A stretch of DNA of 64,000 nucleotides from Desulfurococcaceae archaeon (GCA_038845865.1 JAWBQJ010000004.1:1-64000); one strand, 5' to 3'; positions 1 through 8,713 are shown, counted from the stretch's first letter. The notes: generated by a model not told the origin, from the letters alone. Numbers and translations: made by a program.

Positions 1-249
1 AGGTACGTTGAACAGGCTGTAGCATCCTACATAATTGCGAAGGAGGTCTTGCCAGGTGTTCGCAGGTTGAGGATCGAGGTGGAAGGTGTCGGGAGAACGC
101 TGGAATTGAACTGGGACCTCGTGAAAGAAGTAGAGGAAATTACGAAGAAAACCCAGGAGATAGTCTCAAAGGAAGCAAACCCGCCCAGGCCCTGGAATAG
201 CACCAAGTGCAGGAGCTGCTGGTATGGGAAGTTCTGCCCCCACCAGTGA
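1..249 (+). CDS. cas4: Cas4 family CRISPR exonuclease, C-terminal part (5' end outside window)
   Basis: The reading frame is open from base 1 and ends at a TGA at 247-249, so only the last 82 residues are visible. The C-terminus carries KCRSCWYGKFCP, a C-x2-C-x5-C cluster that in Cas4 proteins, together with an upstream cysteine, holds an iron-sulfur cluster. Cas4 is a RecB-type nuclease that trims prespacers and helps select PAM and orientation during CRISPR adaptation. The gene lies directly upstream of the CRISPR leader and reads toward the array, which fits an adaptation module. The nuclease core is not visible, so the subtype cannot be decided. An internal TTG at 49 is not a likely start because the homologous reading continues upstream of it. 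Confidence 0.75.
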   Translation, partial: RYVEQAVASYIIAKEVLPGVRRLRIEVEGVGRTLELNWDLVKEVEEITKKTQEIVSKEANPPRPWNSTKCRSCWYGKFCPHQ

Positions 250-532
250 ACACCTTGATCAAGCGGGGAAGATCCTAAACCCCGCGAAATAGCCTTAGAG
301 ACTAGGTCAAAACCAGTTGCTAGCCAGTGTTAAGCTCCATTGAGTAGATCGCAACCCACCCACTAGATCATCCCCAATCCAGGCAGGAACAAGGTAGATC
401 CCGCCGAGTTGAACCGGTTGATCAGAACCCCATGATCACCATGAAAAATCCCGGGGAAAATCAACATCAAAATATATAAACCCGAAGACACAATAAACAA
501 TATTGAAGGCAACACATAAAAGATCAGAAATA
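250..532 (+). promoter_or_regulatory. CRISPR leader with TATA box
   Basis: This is the 283-base stretch between cas4 and the first repeat, with no credible gene. It becomes AT-rich toward the array and holds a TATA element (AATATATAAA, 471-480). Transcription would start near 500-505, about 30 bases before repeat 1. The leader is placed on this side because repeats are identical here and degenerate at the far end of the array. Confidence 0.7.
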
Positions 533-1406
533 GAATACAATAGAAAGAATTGAAAGGTACAAGCTCAGCAGAGAGTTCCCAGAGCTATCGAGACTAGAAT
601 ACAATAGAAAGAATTGAAAGTCCAGCTGATCGGATTCAACCTCGTCTCTGTACGGAGCGGAATACAATAGAAAGAATTGAAAGGGACACGGGTGAAGCTC
701 GAAAATGGCAGTCAGCTAGCATGAAGAATACAATAGAAAGAATTGAAAGTAATGTCTCTTGACGGCAACTCCATTAATTCCATCATTTCCCTGAATACAA
801 TAGAAAGAATTGAAAGCAATAGCTGAAAACACTTCGCGAACGCTATGCACACGCGGGATCTGGAATACAATAGAAAGAATTGAAAGCTGTACCTCGCCAG
901 CTCAGGGTCCTGTGACGCGAGGACTCTATAGAATACAATAGAAAGAATTGAAAGGCGAGGAAGAGATAGCATTACGTACTGAGATAGCTGAGCTAGACAA
1001 GGGAATACAATAGAAAGAATTGAAAGTGCCGCTTGAAGACAGGAGCACGACGTGGCTGGTCAACAGGGGAATACAATAGAAAGAATTGAAAGGCTCACAA
1101 ATTAACGTTCGCGTGTTGGGGGGCGGGGGGGCGGATGGAATACAATAGAAAGAATTGAAAGCTCCTCCCACTCCACTCTCTCTACTCTCAAGCGTATCTC
1201 CTCGGAATACAATAGAAAGAATTGAAAGACCTCCCTGCCCGCATGGTGCTTGAACAAGTGTTCTCTAGAATACAATAGAAAGAATTGAAAGTCCAGCCGC
1301 GAACATCACTGTTGACTACGCTCTGACTGTAAGAGAGAATACAGTAGAAATATTGAAAGATTGTCATGTAGGCGTTTTTAAAGAATACAGGGTAAAGAAT
1401 TAAAAG
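533..1406 (+). CRISPR. CRISPR array, 14 repeats of 24 nt (12 identical, 2 degenerate) and 13 spacers
   Basis: The repeat begins GAATACAATAG and ends AAAGAATTGAAAG (24 nt in all, these two pieces being contiguous). Repeats start at 533, 597, 660, 726, 793, 863, 931, 1003, 1069, 1138, 1205 and 1268 and are identical. The copy at 1337-1359 has substitutions and one missing base, and the copy at 1383-1406 has several changes. Twelve spacers are 39-48 nt and all differ; the last is only 23 nt. The GAATTGAAAG end is typical of crenarchaeal CRISPR repeats. The decayed copies mark the old, leader-distal end, so transcription runs rightward from the TATA box near 475. The frames open on the opposite strand here are repeat-derived and are not genes. 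Confidence 0.98.
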
Positions 1407-1419
1407 GGCTTGTTGCTAG

Positions 1420-1935
1420 GTGAATGTAGTGCCTGTTGCTGAATATATTGATGTCCCCGCGTACGTGGTTCTGGTCGTACTCGGGGTCTTACTATGTTTC
1501 TGGGGTAGGCAGTTCGCGAGGGTTCTCTCATCTATAGCTTTTGCCGCCTTTTTGGGGTATACATCGTTCGTTTACAGTTTCAAGTTGTGGGGGAGTCTGG
1601 CTGTATCAATACCGCTAGCGTTCATCGCGGCGCTCATCGGTCTTTTCACGGGCTTTTTAATCTACAAACTGGCTCTATCCGTGGTTTTCTCGTACATTAT
1701 TGCGAGTACTCTAATCCGAGGAGGTGGGGCCCTGTTCATAGTACTTGTCATAGTGCTCACGGTTATAGTGTACATGCTGGGCAATTACGTGGTATCTGCG
1801 TTATTCGCGCTTACCGGGGCAACCATGATCTACAGGGGGGTCGTGGCGCTAGGCTTAAACGAGGTGATGGCGCTAGTACTGTGCACTGTGGTGTTTATAC
1901 TAGGGGTATACAACCAGGTTAGGGCCAAAACATAG
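1420..1935 (+). CDS. Small polytopic membrane protein, unknown function
   Basis: A 171-residue protein starting at GTG, 13 bases after the last degenerate CRISPR repeat. It is almost entirely hydrophobic, with about six predicted membrane helices (roughly residues 13-30, 33-50, 57-75, 80-100, 105-128 and 135-165) and very short loops. It contains no obvious catalytic residues and I do not recognise a family; the overall look resembles small TMEM198/DUF4203-like proteins, but this is weak. A second frame over the same bases lacks this hydrophobic pattern and is rejected. Whether the gene belongs functionally with the CRISPR locus cannot be told from the sequence. Confidence 0.6.
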   Translation: MNVVPVAEYIDVPAYVVLVVLGVLLCFWGRQFARVLSSIAFAAFLGYTSFVYSFKLWGSLAVSIPLAFIAALIGLFTGFLIYKLALSVVFSYIIASTLIRGGGALFIVLVIVLTVIVYMLGNYVVSALFALTGATMIYRGVVALGLNEVMALVLCTVVFILGVYNQVRAKT

Positions 1936-1988
1936 CAGAAACTACTACAAATATCACGAACGGCGTTGTAGGAGGCTTCAGCTTTAGA

Positions 1989-1999
1989 GGATATATAGG
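1989..1999 (+). promoter_or_regulatory. TATA box of the C/D box sRNA
   Basis: GGATATATAGG is a strong archaeal TATA element. It lies about 27 bases before the start of the sRNA terminal stem at 2024, the spacing expected between TATA box and transcription start. Confidence 0.65.
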
Positions 2000-2023
2000 T
2001 AAAAACGTTGTTTTAATTGGAGC

Positions 2024-2083
2024 GTGGTTGTGATGATGGCTTTTGGGCCTGAGCGGTGAAGACACGGTGGGTTTCTGAACCAC
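2024..2083 (+). ncRNA. C/D box sRNA (2'-O-methylation guide)
   Basis: All elements of an archaeal C/D guide RNA are present in order. Box C is GTGATGA (2030-2036), followed by a 12-nt D' guide (2037-2048), box D' CTGA (2049-2052), a 3-nt spacer, box C' GTGAAGA (2056-2062), a 12-nt D guide (2063-2074) and box D CTGA (2075-2078). A terminal stem pairs GTGGT (2024-2028) with ACCAC (2079-2083). Such RNAs bind L7Ae, Nop5 and fibrillarin and direct ribose methylation of rRNA or tRNA opposite the fifth guide base upstream of D or D'. The targets would contain the complements of TGGCTTTTGGGC and CACGGTGGGTTT; I did not identify them. The RNA ends exactly where the convergent pyrB coding region ends. 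Confidence 0.88.
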
Positions 2084-2995
2084 TCACAGTCCCAGTATTG
2101 CCTTTATTAACGCCATCCTGATGTACATGCCGTTCTTCGCCTGCTCGAAGTACATTGCTTGTGGTAGCACGTCAACATCTGGCGTAAGCTCCCAGACCCT
2201 TGGTAAGGGGTGTAGTATTATGGGTATTTTCTTGAACTTTTTGAGGTACTCGTAGGTGACCGTGTAGCTGCCTTTAAGCCTTTCGTACTCCTCCGGCTTC
2301 ATTCTCTCTTTCTGGAGCCTCGTAACGTAGAGGACATCTAGCTTCTCCATCACCTCTTCAGGCTTTTCGTGCAACTCGTACTTCGTTCTCCTCTGGTCAA
2401 GTACTTTAAGAATCTCTTCGCGCGGTTGCAGCTCCTTGGGCGATATGAAGTGTACTTCAACGTCTTGGAAGTTCGATAGCAAGTAGGAGAGGCTTGAAAT
2501 GGTCCTTCCATACTTTAGGTCACCCATCATTCCAACCTTAATCCCCTCTACCCTGCCGAGAACCCTCCAAATAGTGTAGACGTCTAGTAGTGCTTGTGTG
2601 GGGTGCTCGTTGTAACCGTCCCCGGCGTTTATTACAGGTGCTCTACATATCTGGGCCGCCTTAGCCGCGAAGCCTGGTTCTCTGTGCCTAACCACTATTA
2701 GGTCCGGCCCGTAACCGTCAACTGTTCTCAGGGTGTCTTCCGGGCTTTCCCCCTTAGCCATGCTGGTCACCTCCTCGGGGCCCAGGTCTATTACTGTGCC
2801 TCCTAGCTTCGACATTGCAAACTGAAAGCTAAGTCTCGTCCTGGTGCTCGGCTCGAAGAACGCGGTAAACATCGTCCTACCCTGCGCAATAAATAGTTTC
2901 TCGCCGCGTTCGTACACTTTCCGGAGCTCTTCTGCGATGCTAACAAGTACTTCAACATCGCTTCTCGAGAATTGGAGCGCCGATATTATGTCCAT
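2084..2995 (-). CDS. pyrB: Aspartate carbamoyltransferase catalytic subunit
   Basis: Catalyses condensation of carbamoyl phosphate with aspartate in de novo pyrimidine synthesis. The carbamoyl-phosphate motif STRTR (in FEPSTRTRLSF) and the HPLPRV motif near the C-terminus are intact, and the length of about 304 residues is normal for PyrB. The frame is open to a GTG at 3034, but family similarity begins at the ATG at 2995 (MDIISALQF), which I take as the start. TATA-like sequences at 3040-3050 and 3062-3071 allow either. The regulatory-subunit gene pyrI, often next to pyrB in archaea, is not adjacent here. The 3' end abuts the convergent C/D box sRNA. Confidence 0.95.
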   Translation of the reverse strand: MDIISALQFSRSDVEVLVSIAEELRKVYERGEKLFIAQGRTMFTAFFEPSTRTRLSFQFAMSKLGGTVIDLGPEEVTSMAKGESPEDTLRTVDGYGPDLIVVRHREPGFAAKAAQICRAPVINAGDGYNEHPTQALLDVYTIWRVLGRVEGIKVGMMGDLKYGRTISSLSYLLSNFQDVEVHFISPKELQPREEILKVLDQRRTKYELHEKPEEVMEKLDVLYVTRLQKERMKPEEYERLKGSYTVTYEYLKKFKKIPIILHPLPRVWELTPDVDVLPQAMYFEQAKNGMYIRMALIKAILGL

Positions 2996-3123
2996 ACCTT
3001 TAAACACGCACGTACACCCGAAACCCCGCCACACGCGTGCTATACTTAATAGCCGGACTGCACTTAAATATTAGTGCATTACTGAGCACTACGCGGCCAC
3101 TATGAGCGAGTAGGTGGCTTAGT

Positions 3124-3621
3124 GTGAGTAAGAAAAGAGCTAGAAAGCCACAGATGAGGAAGGCTTACCTCGCAATAATAGCTGGGATTGCCGTGCTCGC
3201 CATCACGCTAACGGCTTACCTAGTACTACACCAAGCACCTTCTGGTAGTGAATCCACGGGTGAGAAAGTGGACCTAGCCGAGCTCTACATTAGTGGTTCA
3301 TGGACGTTTACCTGCATCAACGAGACGTGCGACATCATGATACGCGTAACTAATACCGGAAACGCTAGCGTAGAGCTGCGTGCACTATCCATACTCGCCG
3401 TGTTAGGGGGGAGCCCTGAAATGGTGGGCAGTATCGTAATAAACGAAACGCTAGAACCCGGAGAAACGAAGACTATACATAGGCAGCTAGCGGGTGTTAC
3501 CGCGGAGAAGCTGAAAACGTTACTGGACTACATTTTCCAGGGCTACGTGATCGACTTATACGCGTATCTGGGAACCTCTATTGGTAGGGTACTGCTAGAA
3601 TTGCATTACATACCTGCATAG
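3124..3621 (+). CDS. Membrane-anchored exported protein, unknown function
   Basis: A 165-residue protein starting at GTG. A positively charged N-terminus (MSKKRARKPQMRK) precedes one hydrophobic segment at about residues 14-35, so the rest should lie outside the membrane. The external part has two close cysteines (CINETC, about residues 59-64) and a run with the look of a beta-sandwich (IRVTNTGNASVELRAL), as in CARDB-like or other Ig-like archaeal surface domains. No catalytic motif is visible. The neighbour on the right is a convergent MATE exporter, so context gives no function. Confidence 0.6.
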   Translation: MSKKRARKPQMRKAYLAIIAGIAVLAITLTAYLVLHQAPSGSESTGEKVDLAELYISGSWTFTCINETCDIMIRVTNTGNASVELRALSILAVLGGSPEMVGSIVINETLEPGETKTIHRQLAGVTAEKLKTLLDYIFQGYVIDLYAYLGTSIGRVLLELHYIPA

Positions 3622-3636
3622 CTTGCTCTACTGCAG

Positions 3637-5043
3637 TCACGTGAAAGCCCTTCTCCTAATAACGGGTTTAGTCCAGTTACCCCGCAATGCCCACGGCACT
3701 ATGGCGAGCCCTCCCACGAAATTGCTAAAAGCCATTGATGTCCAAAGCCCCAAAGTACCTATCTCAAGTACGAATGCTAATAGGTATCCAAGCCCTATTC
3801 TAAGGCCCCAAAGCCTGATTACGCCTATTATGGTCGGGTACAGTGTGTGCCCCGAACCCCTACCGATAGACATTCCTATGAAAAACACCGCAAAGAAGGC
3901 CAGCGTCGGCGCGAAGTATTGAACAAATAGATCTGCTTCTCGCGCGATCTCGGGCACATCCGTAAAAAACCCTATGAACAGGCTCCTGAACACCAATATT
4001 ACCGCGGAGCCGGTGAACGTGCAGGTACCGATGTATAGCATCGCCGTCTTGACCACTTTCCTCGCTCTTTCCTCTAAGTGAGCTCCGAGAGCCTGACCAA
4101 CCATCGTTGCAACCGACGATGTAAAACCCCAGAGAGCCGCGTCTGCTAAATCCATTAGTACAAAGCCTATGGCTGCCGCGGCTGTCACGTAAGCTCCAAA
4201 AGAATTAATTAGCCTATTTTGAAGCATAAACGCCATGCTGTTACTCATCATCATTAAGGCCACGGGCGCTCCTATTTTAACACTCCTGATCAACCACTCC
4301 CTTTCAATATTGAGCGTAAGTCTAGTCTTCAAGAACGGGTACCTTTTAAACAGCGCTCTCAGAACGATCAAGAAGCCGGTGAACCTGGAGAGCACTGTTG
4401 CCCACGCCGCTCCTGCAACGCCCATTTCGGGTACGAGGACATCATCACCATACCTAACACCGAAGATGAATAGGGGATCTAGGACGATGTTTATCAGTGA
4501 CGATACTATTCCCGCTCTAGATGGAGTTCTCGTGTCACCCATTGCTTGAAAGATCGTACTGTAGCACAGGTAAAGGCCTGACAAAAACAAGTCCAGCGAG
4601 ATTATGCTTGAATATGTGACCACGTAATTGTATATTTCGGGCGGGGTCACCATGACGTGCCTGTATACGTAAGGCCCTAAGAGCACGAATACCGTTACCG
4701 TGATCGTGTTTAGCACTAGCGTCGTGGTTACGAAAAAGGAAACTATCTTCTTCGCGTAGTCGTAATCCCTGGCGCCAATGGCCTGGCTTATGAAGGCCAT
4801 GTTCGCCGCTCCGAGACCCTGGACGAGCGCGTTTATGAACATGAAGAAAGGCCAGATCTGCCTTGGAGTGGCATACGCTACCTTACTGTACCTGCTTAGC
4901 CAGTATGCATCTGCAACATTGTAGGATACGTGGACTATTTGAACGATCATTAGGGGTAAGCCTAGCCATAAGAGCGTTCTACCAATAGGCCCATTTACCA
5001 CTCTTTCGCGGTATTCTTCAATTACTCCTATACTGTGCGCCAT
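3637..5043 (-). CDS. MATE family multidrug/cation antiporter
   Basis: A 468-residue protein with about twelve hydrophobic segments and the two-fold repeated layout of MATE (NorM/DinF) exporters. The N-terminal part has the family pattern PLMIVQIVHVSYNVADAYWL with GPIGRTLLWLGLP before it, and the repeat begins near residue 245 (KIGAPVALMMMSNSM). These proteins sit in the cytoplasmic membrane and export organic cations or other small molecules in exchange for sodium ions or protons. Substrate cannot be predicted. The gene is transcribed alone on the minus strand and ends 16 bases from the convergent gene at 3124. Confidence 0.88.
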   Translation of the reverse strand: MAHSIGVIEEYRERVVNGPIGRTLLWLGLPLMIVQIVHVSYNVADAYWLSRYSKVAYATPRQIWPFFMFINALVQGLGAANMAFISQAIGARDYDYAKKIVSFFVTTTLVLNTITVTVFVLLGPYVYRHVMVTPPEIYNYVVTYSSIISLDLFLSGLYLCYSTIFQAMGDTRTPSRAGIVSSLINIVLDPLFIFGVRYGDDVLVPEMGVAGAAWATVLSRFTGFLIVLRALFKRYPFLKTRLTLNIEREWLIRSVKIGAPVALMMMSNSMAFMLQNRLINSFGAYVTAAAAIGFVLMDLADAALWGFTSSVATMVGQALGAHLEERARKVVKTAMLYIGTCTFTGSAVILVFRSLFIGFFTDVPEIAREADLFVQYFAPTLAFFAVFFIGMSIGRGSGHTLYPTIIGVIRLWGLRIGLGYLLAFVLEIGTLGLWTSMAFSNFVGGLAIVPWALRGNWTKPVIRRRAFT

Positions 5044-5132
5044 TTCGTGTCACTATGCTAACTAAGTTAGTTACTAGCGCGCGTTCCAGGACTCTAATTA
5101 ACCGGAGCAAGGGGTTTTTATTTTTACTCAGC

Positions 5133-5621
5133 TCACTCCAAGAACAGAGTTGAAAGCACTTCTATGCCGAAATATGCAACCACAAACACGATTACAGACG
5201 CTATTAACACTCCGAGTTCTATAGCGAAGACCGCCTTTCTCCTCTCCAATCCAAGCACATACGCCACTAAGCTACCGGTCCAAGCGCCAGTTGCCGGTAG
5301 CGGTACGCCTACAAATAGCGTTAGTGCAATATAGCTTTCTTTCCTAATGCTCAGCGCTCTTTTCCTACCCAGGTCTAATAACCAGCTGTAAAGCCGCCTT
5401 ACAAAGCGGGGGGCGAGCCTGGACTTCATAAGAGCGTCTAACAGGTCTAGTAGCGTGTAGGCTATTAGCGGAACTAGCATGTTACAAAGTACAGAGATCA
5501 CTACACCCAGGAAAGCTAATGGGGTACCGCCGGCAGATACCATGACGTAGGGTATTGCTCCGCGTACTTCGCTAATAGGTAATAGTGCAAGCAAGCATGC
5601 TACAACGAGGTGCGTGCTCAT
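5133..5621 (-). CDS. Small multidrug export protein family (COG2426)
   Basis: Integral membrane protein with about four to five helices, matching the Sm_multidrug_ex family (COG2426) by its pattern of an N-terminal ISEVRGAIPYVM stretch and a C-terminal PLPATGAWTGSLVAYVLGLE stretch. The family name is a prediction; substrates are not established. The frame is open to 5729, but the hydrophobic homologous part begins at the ATG at 5621, and a TATA-like element on the minus strand (GGTTTTTAACTC, about 5662-5672) supports this start. Length from there is 162 residues, normal for the family. Confidence 0.75.
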   Translation of the reverse strand: MSTHLVVACLLALLPISEVRGAIPYVMVSAGGTPLAFLGVVISVLCNMLVPLIAYTLLDLLDALMKSRLAPRFVRRLYSWLLDLGRKRALSIRKESYIALTLFVGVPLPATGAWTGSLVAYVLGLERRKAVFAIELGVLIASVIVFVVAYFGIEVLSTLFLE

Positions 5622-5800
5622 GGCCGAAAACCACCTTGTAACGTTATCGGGAGGTTGAGTTAAAAACCTGCATACTTCAGGAAGCTGTTTAAGAGCGATT
5701 GATGTTAAGCGCGGTAAGCGGCTACTCAAAGTGGTATAATGGAATGGGGGCGAAACTATCGCAACAACTACTTGTAGGGGTAGAGCACGTCAAAGCACAC

Positions 5801-6643
5801 CTAGTCATAGGACTTAACCGGGCTTTTCACAGTGATGGTTTTCATAAAGCCTCTTTTAATAGTTAACTTTAACACCACGTTTTCGACACCGAGTAGTTGG
5901 GGCAACTGCTTAACCGAGTCTACGAGCTCTTCGAGCCCATTGCCATCTATGTGAGTAGTAATTACCTTTACGAGTACCGGGTAGCGGATTTTGCTCTCCA
6001 GCGTGCCCGGACCATCCATTTCAACGAGTACCATACATGCGCTCGTCCCCCGTTCTTCGTAGCACACTTCGGCTACGAGCCTTTCACGCGCTTCCCGAAC
6101 CGGTATGCGAACCCACTCAACCTTAGTTGTGATAAGTCCTGGTTTAAAGTAAGCATCTGCCCTTACAAACCCCTCTTCGTAGTAGAGTTGTACCTGTGAT
6201 GTTGCGTTGACGGTTTCCGTGTTAAGGCATGCTATTAAAGTGTCTTTAAATTCTCCACTAGTAATTCTCACGGCTGGTAGCACGGCGGTGAAGGTACCAC
6301 CTCCTTTCAACACTAGAGGGGGTTTCTGACACAAGTCCCTTAGTACGAGGTCATGTGCTTCTACGAGCACCTTACCGCCGTGCCACCTAACGTTCCAATG
6401 CCCCGTATACAGGTACCCTCTACTCAGAGTTCCTGTAACGATAACTGTGCCTGCTTCGAAGGTTTGCTTCGTGGGGAATGAAACCACGTTCTTGTCGAGC
6501 CTCGTGCTCAGCTTCAATCTAGCTACAGCGGCTCTTCTACGCGCACCACCTCGAACTCTACGTGTAGCGGCAAGCACTAGTAATAGGATCGTCAGTATCT
6601 GGATCAACATTGTTATGACTCCGGGCACCCATTGTAATGGCAA
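5801..6643 (-). CDS. Membrane-anchored protein with beta-rich external domain, unknown
   Basis: A 280-residue protein. One hydrophobic segment at residues 8-26 is followed by a basic stretch (RRVRGGARRR), so the topology is uncertain: by the positive-inside rule the rest could be cytoplasmic. Residues 50-280 alternate hydrophobic and polar residues as in beta-strands. Three cysteines occur at about residues 103-195 (RDLCQKP, IACLNTE, EVCYEERGTSAC). I do not recognise the family. It sits 13 bases downstream of the HD phosphohydrolase on the same strand and could be cotranscribed with it. Confidence 0.55.
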   Translation of the reverse strand: MPLQWVPGVITMLIQILTILLLVLAATRRVRGGARRRAAVARLKLSTRLDKNVVSFPTKQTFEAGTVIVTGTLSRGYLYTGHWNVRWHGGKVLVEAHDLVLRDLCQKPPLVLKGGGTFTAVLPAVRITSGEFKDTLIACLNTETVNATSQVQLYYEEGFVRADAYFKPGLITTKVEWVRIPVREARERLVAEVCYEERGTSACMVLVEMDGPGTLESKIRYPVLVKVITTHIDGNGLEELVDSVKQLPQLLGVENVVLKLTIKRGFMKTITVKSPVKSYD

Positions 6644-6655
6644 TTTAGCACCTAT

Positions 6656-8308
6656 TTAACTAGTCTCCGGGGCTTCTTTACGCCTACCCTTAATGGAATT
6701 TTCGATGACGCTTTCTGATATCTCTATTATCTCTTCGAGGTCTTTCCCGGACAGGTCTTTGTACTTGCCTCTACGCAGATATACCGATACCAAAGCCTCC
6801 GATTTAAGTCCATACTCGGTTGCGAAATCGTCGAATGGCATTGACTTTTCGTATACGACCTTACCATCCTTGACGTCGACGACCTCTATTGTATCTTCTA
6901 TTTCAGTACCCGCTGAGGGGAATACCTCGATCTTATCAACGAACACGTTCACGTCGCTCTCCAGGATTCCTTTACTTGAAAGCCTACTGGCCACCTCTTC
7001 CTTGATGCGCTCTTTAATAGCCTCTTGAACCCTTTCCCCGATCTCGCCAAACAGCACGTTGGCCGTTTCTAAATCATATGTAAATCTCTTCACAAGCTTC
7101 CACACAGGCTTTCTCTGGTAAAAGAGGCTTTCAAGGGCTATCCTGGCAAATGATTTATCCTCGCACTCGTACTCGTCTGGGCTTTTAACGAGTAGTTCCT
7201 GTAGCTTGGAGTAAAGGGAGTGGTCTGTTAGAGTAAAGTATTTTACTAGTCTCTCGGGTGACGTAAGCACCTCCTCTAGCACTCTTGCAATGTAGCTCTT
7301 AGTGCACTCCAGCAAAGACCCGATCGTCTCTATGAACGCGACGTTAACTGGGTGTAGGTAGACGTACTTGTACATTAACTTCCTCGCATCGAAAAGCCTC
7401 GAAACCTCGTCTAGGGCCTTCGAGGAAACAGCCAGCACTAGCTTATCGTCTTTCTCCAATATGAACGAGTTTCTGACGATCCAGTCATCGTTTATTTGTC
7501 CTATGGGAACGCCAGTAAAGTAGCTGTCTCTCTTCAAATAGTCCATTATGTCGCTCGTGTATATGTAATCCCTGATAACCATCCTCACTATTCTTTCGAA
7601 ACCGCTACTGCCCGCGGGCTTGTAGAAGTCCTTAATGCTTATTCTGCCTTTCGAGGAGAGGTCTGTGAAGTTCCTCACGCCTTGAGGTGGTTTCATACCG
7701 GCGTCCAGCAGGTCAAGCAGATAGTCCACCTCCACGCCGAGGTATGCCTTGTTCCTGAGCGCGATCTTCTCAATGAGCTCCTTGATGAAATCCCTGTAAA
7801 TGATGTACCCGACTACTTCGTGGTTTCCAACTCTATAGCCTAAAAACCTCCTTGTCCTGTAAACGTGCTTGTCGAAAGCGTGGCTAAAGGGACCGTGACC
7901 TATATCGTGAAGTAGCCCCAGTATCCGCGCGGCCAGTACTATCTCTTTGTACTTCTTACGCAGTTCCTCAACCGCCTTACTTGAGATAATCGAGGCGTAA
8001 ACCGACCTCAGGAGGAAGGTTATGTACTTGTAGGAGGAATACATCACCCCTAGTGAGTGGGAGAAACGAGTATGGGTTGCACCGGGATACACAAAATGAG
8101 CTGCCTGCAACTGGTAGATGTACCGTAACCTTTGGAGAACCCAGGAATCCATTATAACGCCTTCTAGTTCTTTAATGTAATCAATGTACCCGTATATGGG
8201 ATCCCTAACCTGCCCATTAAATGATGTAACGGTAAAATGCCCGTGTTCGCTCCACTTCTCCGAGACCATCGAATCACCTATGGATAAGAGATGCCCATTA
8301 CGGTACAC
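6656..8308 (-). CDS. HD superfamily phosphohydrolase (COG1078 type)
   Basis: The metal-binding HD signature is clear: YPGATHTRFSHSLGV (first His near residue 80) and LLHDIGHGPFSHAFD (HD pair near residue 135), as in COG1078 / SAMHD1-like dNTP triphosphohydrolases. These enzymes hydrolyse nucleotides or phosphate esters; the exact substrate is not predictable. At 550 residues it is longer than many relatives, with a C-terminal extension (about 430-550) of charged helices and strands. The start is GTG at 8308 or ATG at 8269; the conserved part (VRDPIYGYIDYI) begins after both. A zinc-ribbon gene lies 13 bases upstream on the same strand. Confidence 0.85.
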   Translation of the reverse strand: MYRNGHLLSIGDSMVSEKWSEHGHFTVTSFNGQVRDPIYGYIDYIKELEGVIMDSWVLQRLRYIYQLQAAHFVYPGATHTRFSHSLGVMYSSYKYITFLLRSVYASIISSKAVEELRKKYKEIVLAARILGLLHDIGHGPFSHAFDKHVYRTRRFLGYRVGNHEVVGYIIYRDFIKELIEKIALRNKAYLGVEVDYLLDLLDAGMKPPQGVRNFTDLSSKGRISIKDFYKPAGSSGFERIVRMVIRDYIYTSDIMDYLKRDSYFTGVPIGQINDDWIVRNSFILEKDDKLVLAVSSKALDEVSRLFDARKLMYKYVYLHPVNVAFIETIGSLLECTKSYIARVLEEVLTSPERLVKYFTLTDHSLYSKLQELLVKSPDEYECEDKSFARIALESLFYQRKPVWKLVKRFTYDLETANVLFGEIGERVQEAIKERIKEEVASRLSSKGILESDVNVFVDKIEVFPSAGTEIEDTIEVVDVKDGKVVYEKSMPFDDFATEYGLKSEALVSVYLRRGKYKDLSGKDLEEIIEISESVIENSIKGRRKEAPETS

Positions 8309-8321
8309 CCGACGCTCTAGA

Positions 8322-8618
8322 TCATGTAGAGTTATGTACTCGATTCCTATAAAGCATACCAGTACGAAGTTTGAAATAGGGGTCTTCCAGGAAGAAGCCT
8401 TGTTTACATCTCGGACATACTACTAGTACGGGTCTTTCGCGTTCTTCCTTCTCGACCTCGGAGTCTACGAGGTAGAGCGTTACTTCATATATATACGAAA
8501 AGTCCTCTCTACTGCCCTCAAAGCCGCAGAAAGGGCACTTTAAAACCTTGCACTCACTCAAACCAGGCCACCTAAAAGCAGCTTCGAATCGGGACGGTAA
8601 TATGTTATAGTAACTCAC
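8322..8618 (-). CDS. Small zinc-ribbon protein
   Basis: A 98-residue protein with two CxxC knuckles, CPFCGF at about residues 28-33 and CPRCKQ at about 68-73, separated by a charged segment of about 36 residues. This spacing fits a treble-clef or rubredoxin-like zinc ribbon. No catalytic domain is present, so a nucleic-acid-binding or protein-adaptor role is likely but not shown. It lies just upstream of the HD phosphohydrolase gene on the same strand (13-base gap), suggesting cotranscription. Confidence 0.65.
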   Translation of the reverse strand: MSYYNILPSRFEAAFRWPGLSECKVLKCPFCGFEGSREDFSYIYEVTLYLVDSEVEKEERERPVLVVCPRCKQGFFLEDPYFKLRTGMLYRNRVHNST

Positions 8619-8680
8619 TGCTAACCTATTGATTAATTTTTCAAATAATAATATTCGCGTAAGCTAATATAAAGTAATAC

Positions 8681-8689
8681 TTAAAAACC
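8681..8689 (+). promoter_or_regulatory. TATA box of peroxiredoxin gene
   Basis: ACTTAAAAA lies about 28 bases before the predicted GTG start at 8714, fitting a leaderless transcript. The whole 8619-8713 interval is AT-rich and holds no gene. Confidence 0.5.
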
Positions 8690-8713
8690 CCTCTCTTAAT
8701 ATTTGTAAACAGG

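Noticed and set aside
712-1171. Two open frames on the minus strand across the CRISPR array
   Set aside because: They are read through identical repeats (repeated SFNSFYCI-type peptide) and variable spacers and have no family resemblance.
1587-1922. Second frame overlapping the first membrane protein gene
   Set aside because: Its product is low in hydrophobic order and the other frame has clear membrane helices.
5044-5075. Near-palindrome CTAACTAAGTTAGTTAC before the MATE gene
   Set aside because: Arms are imperfect and it is not at a predictable transcription start.
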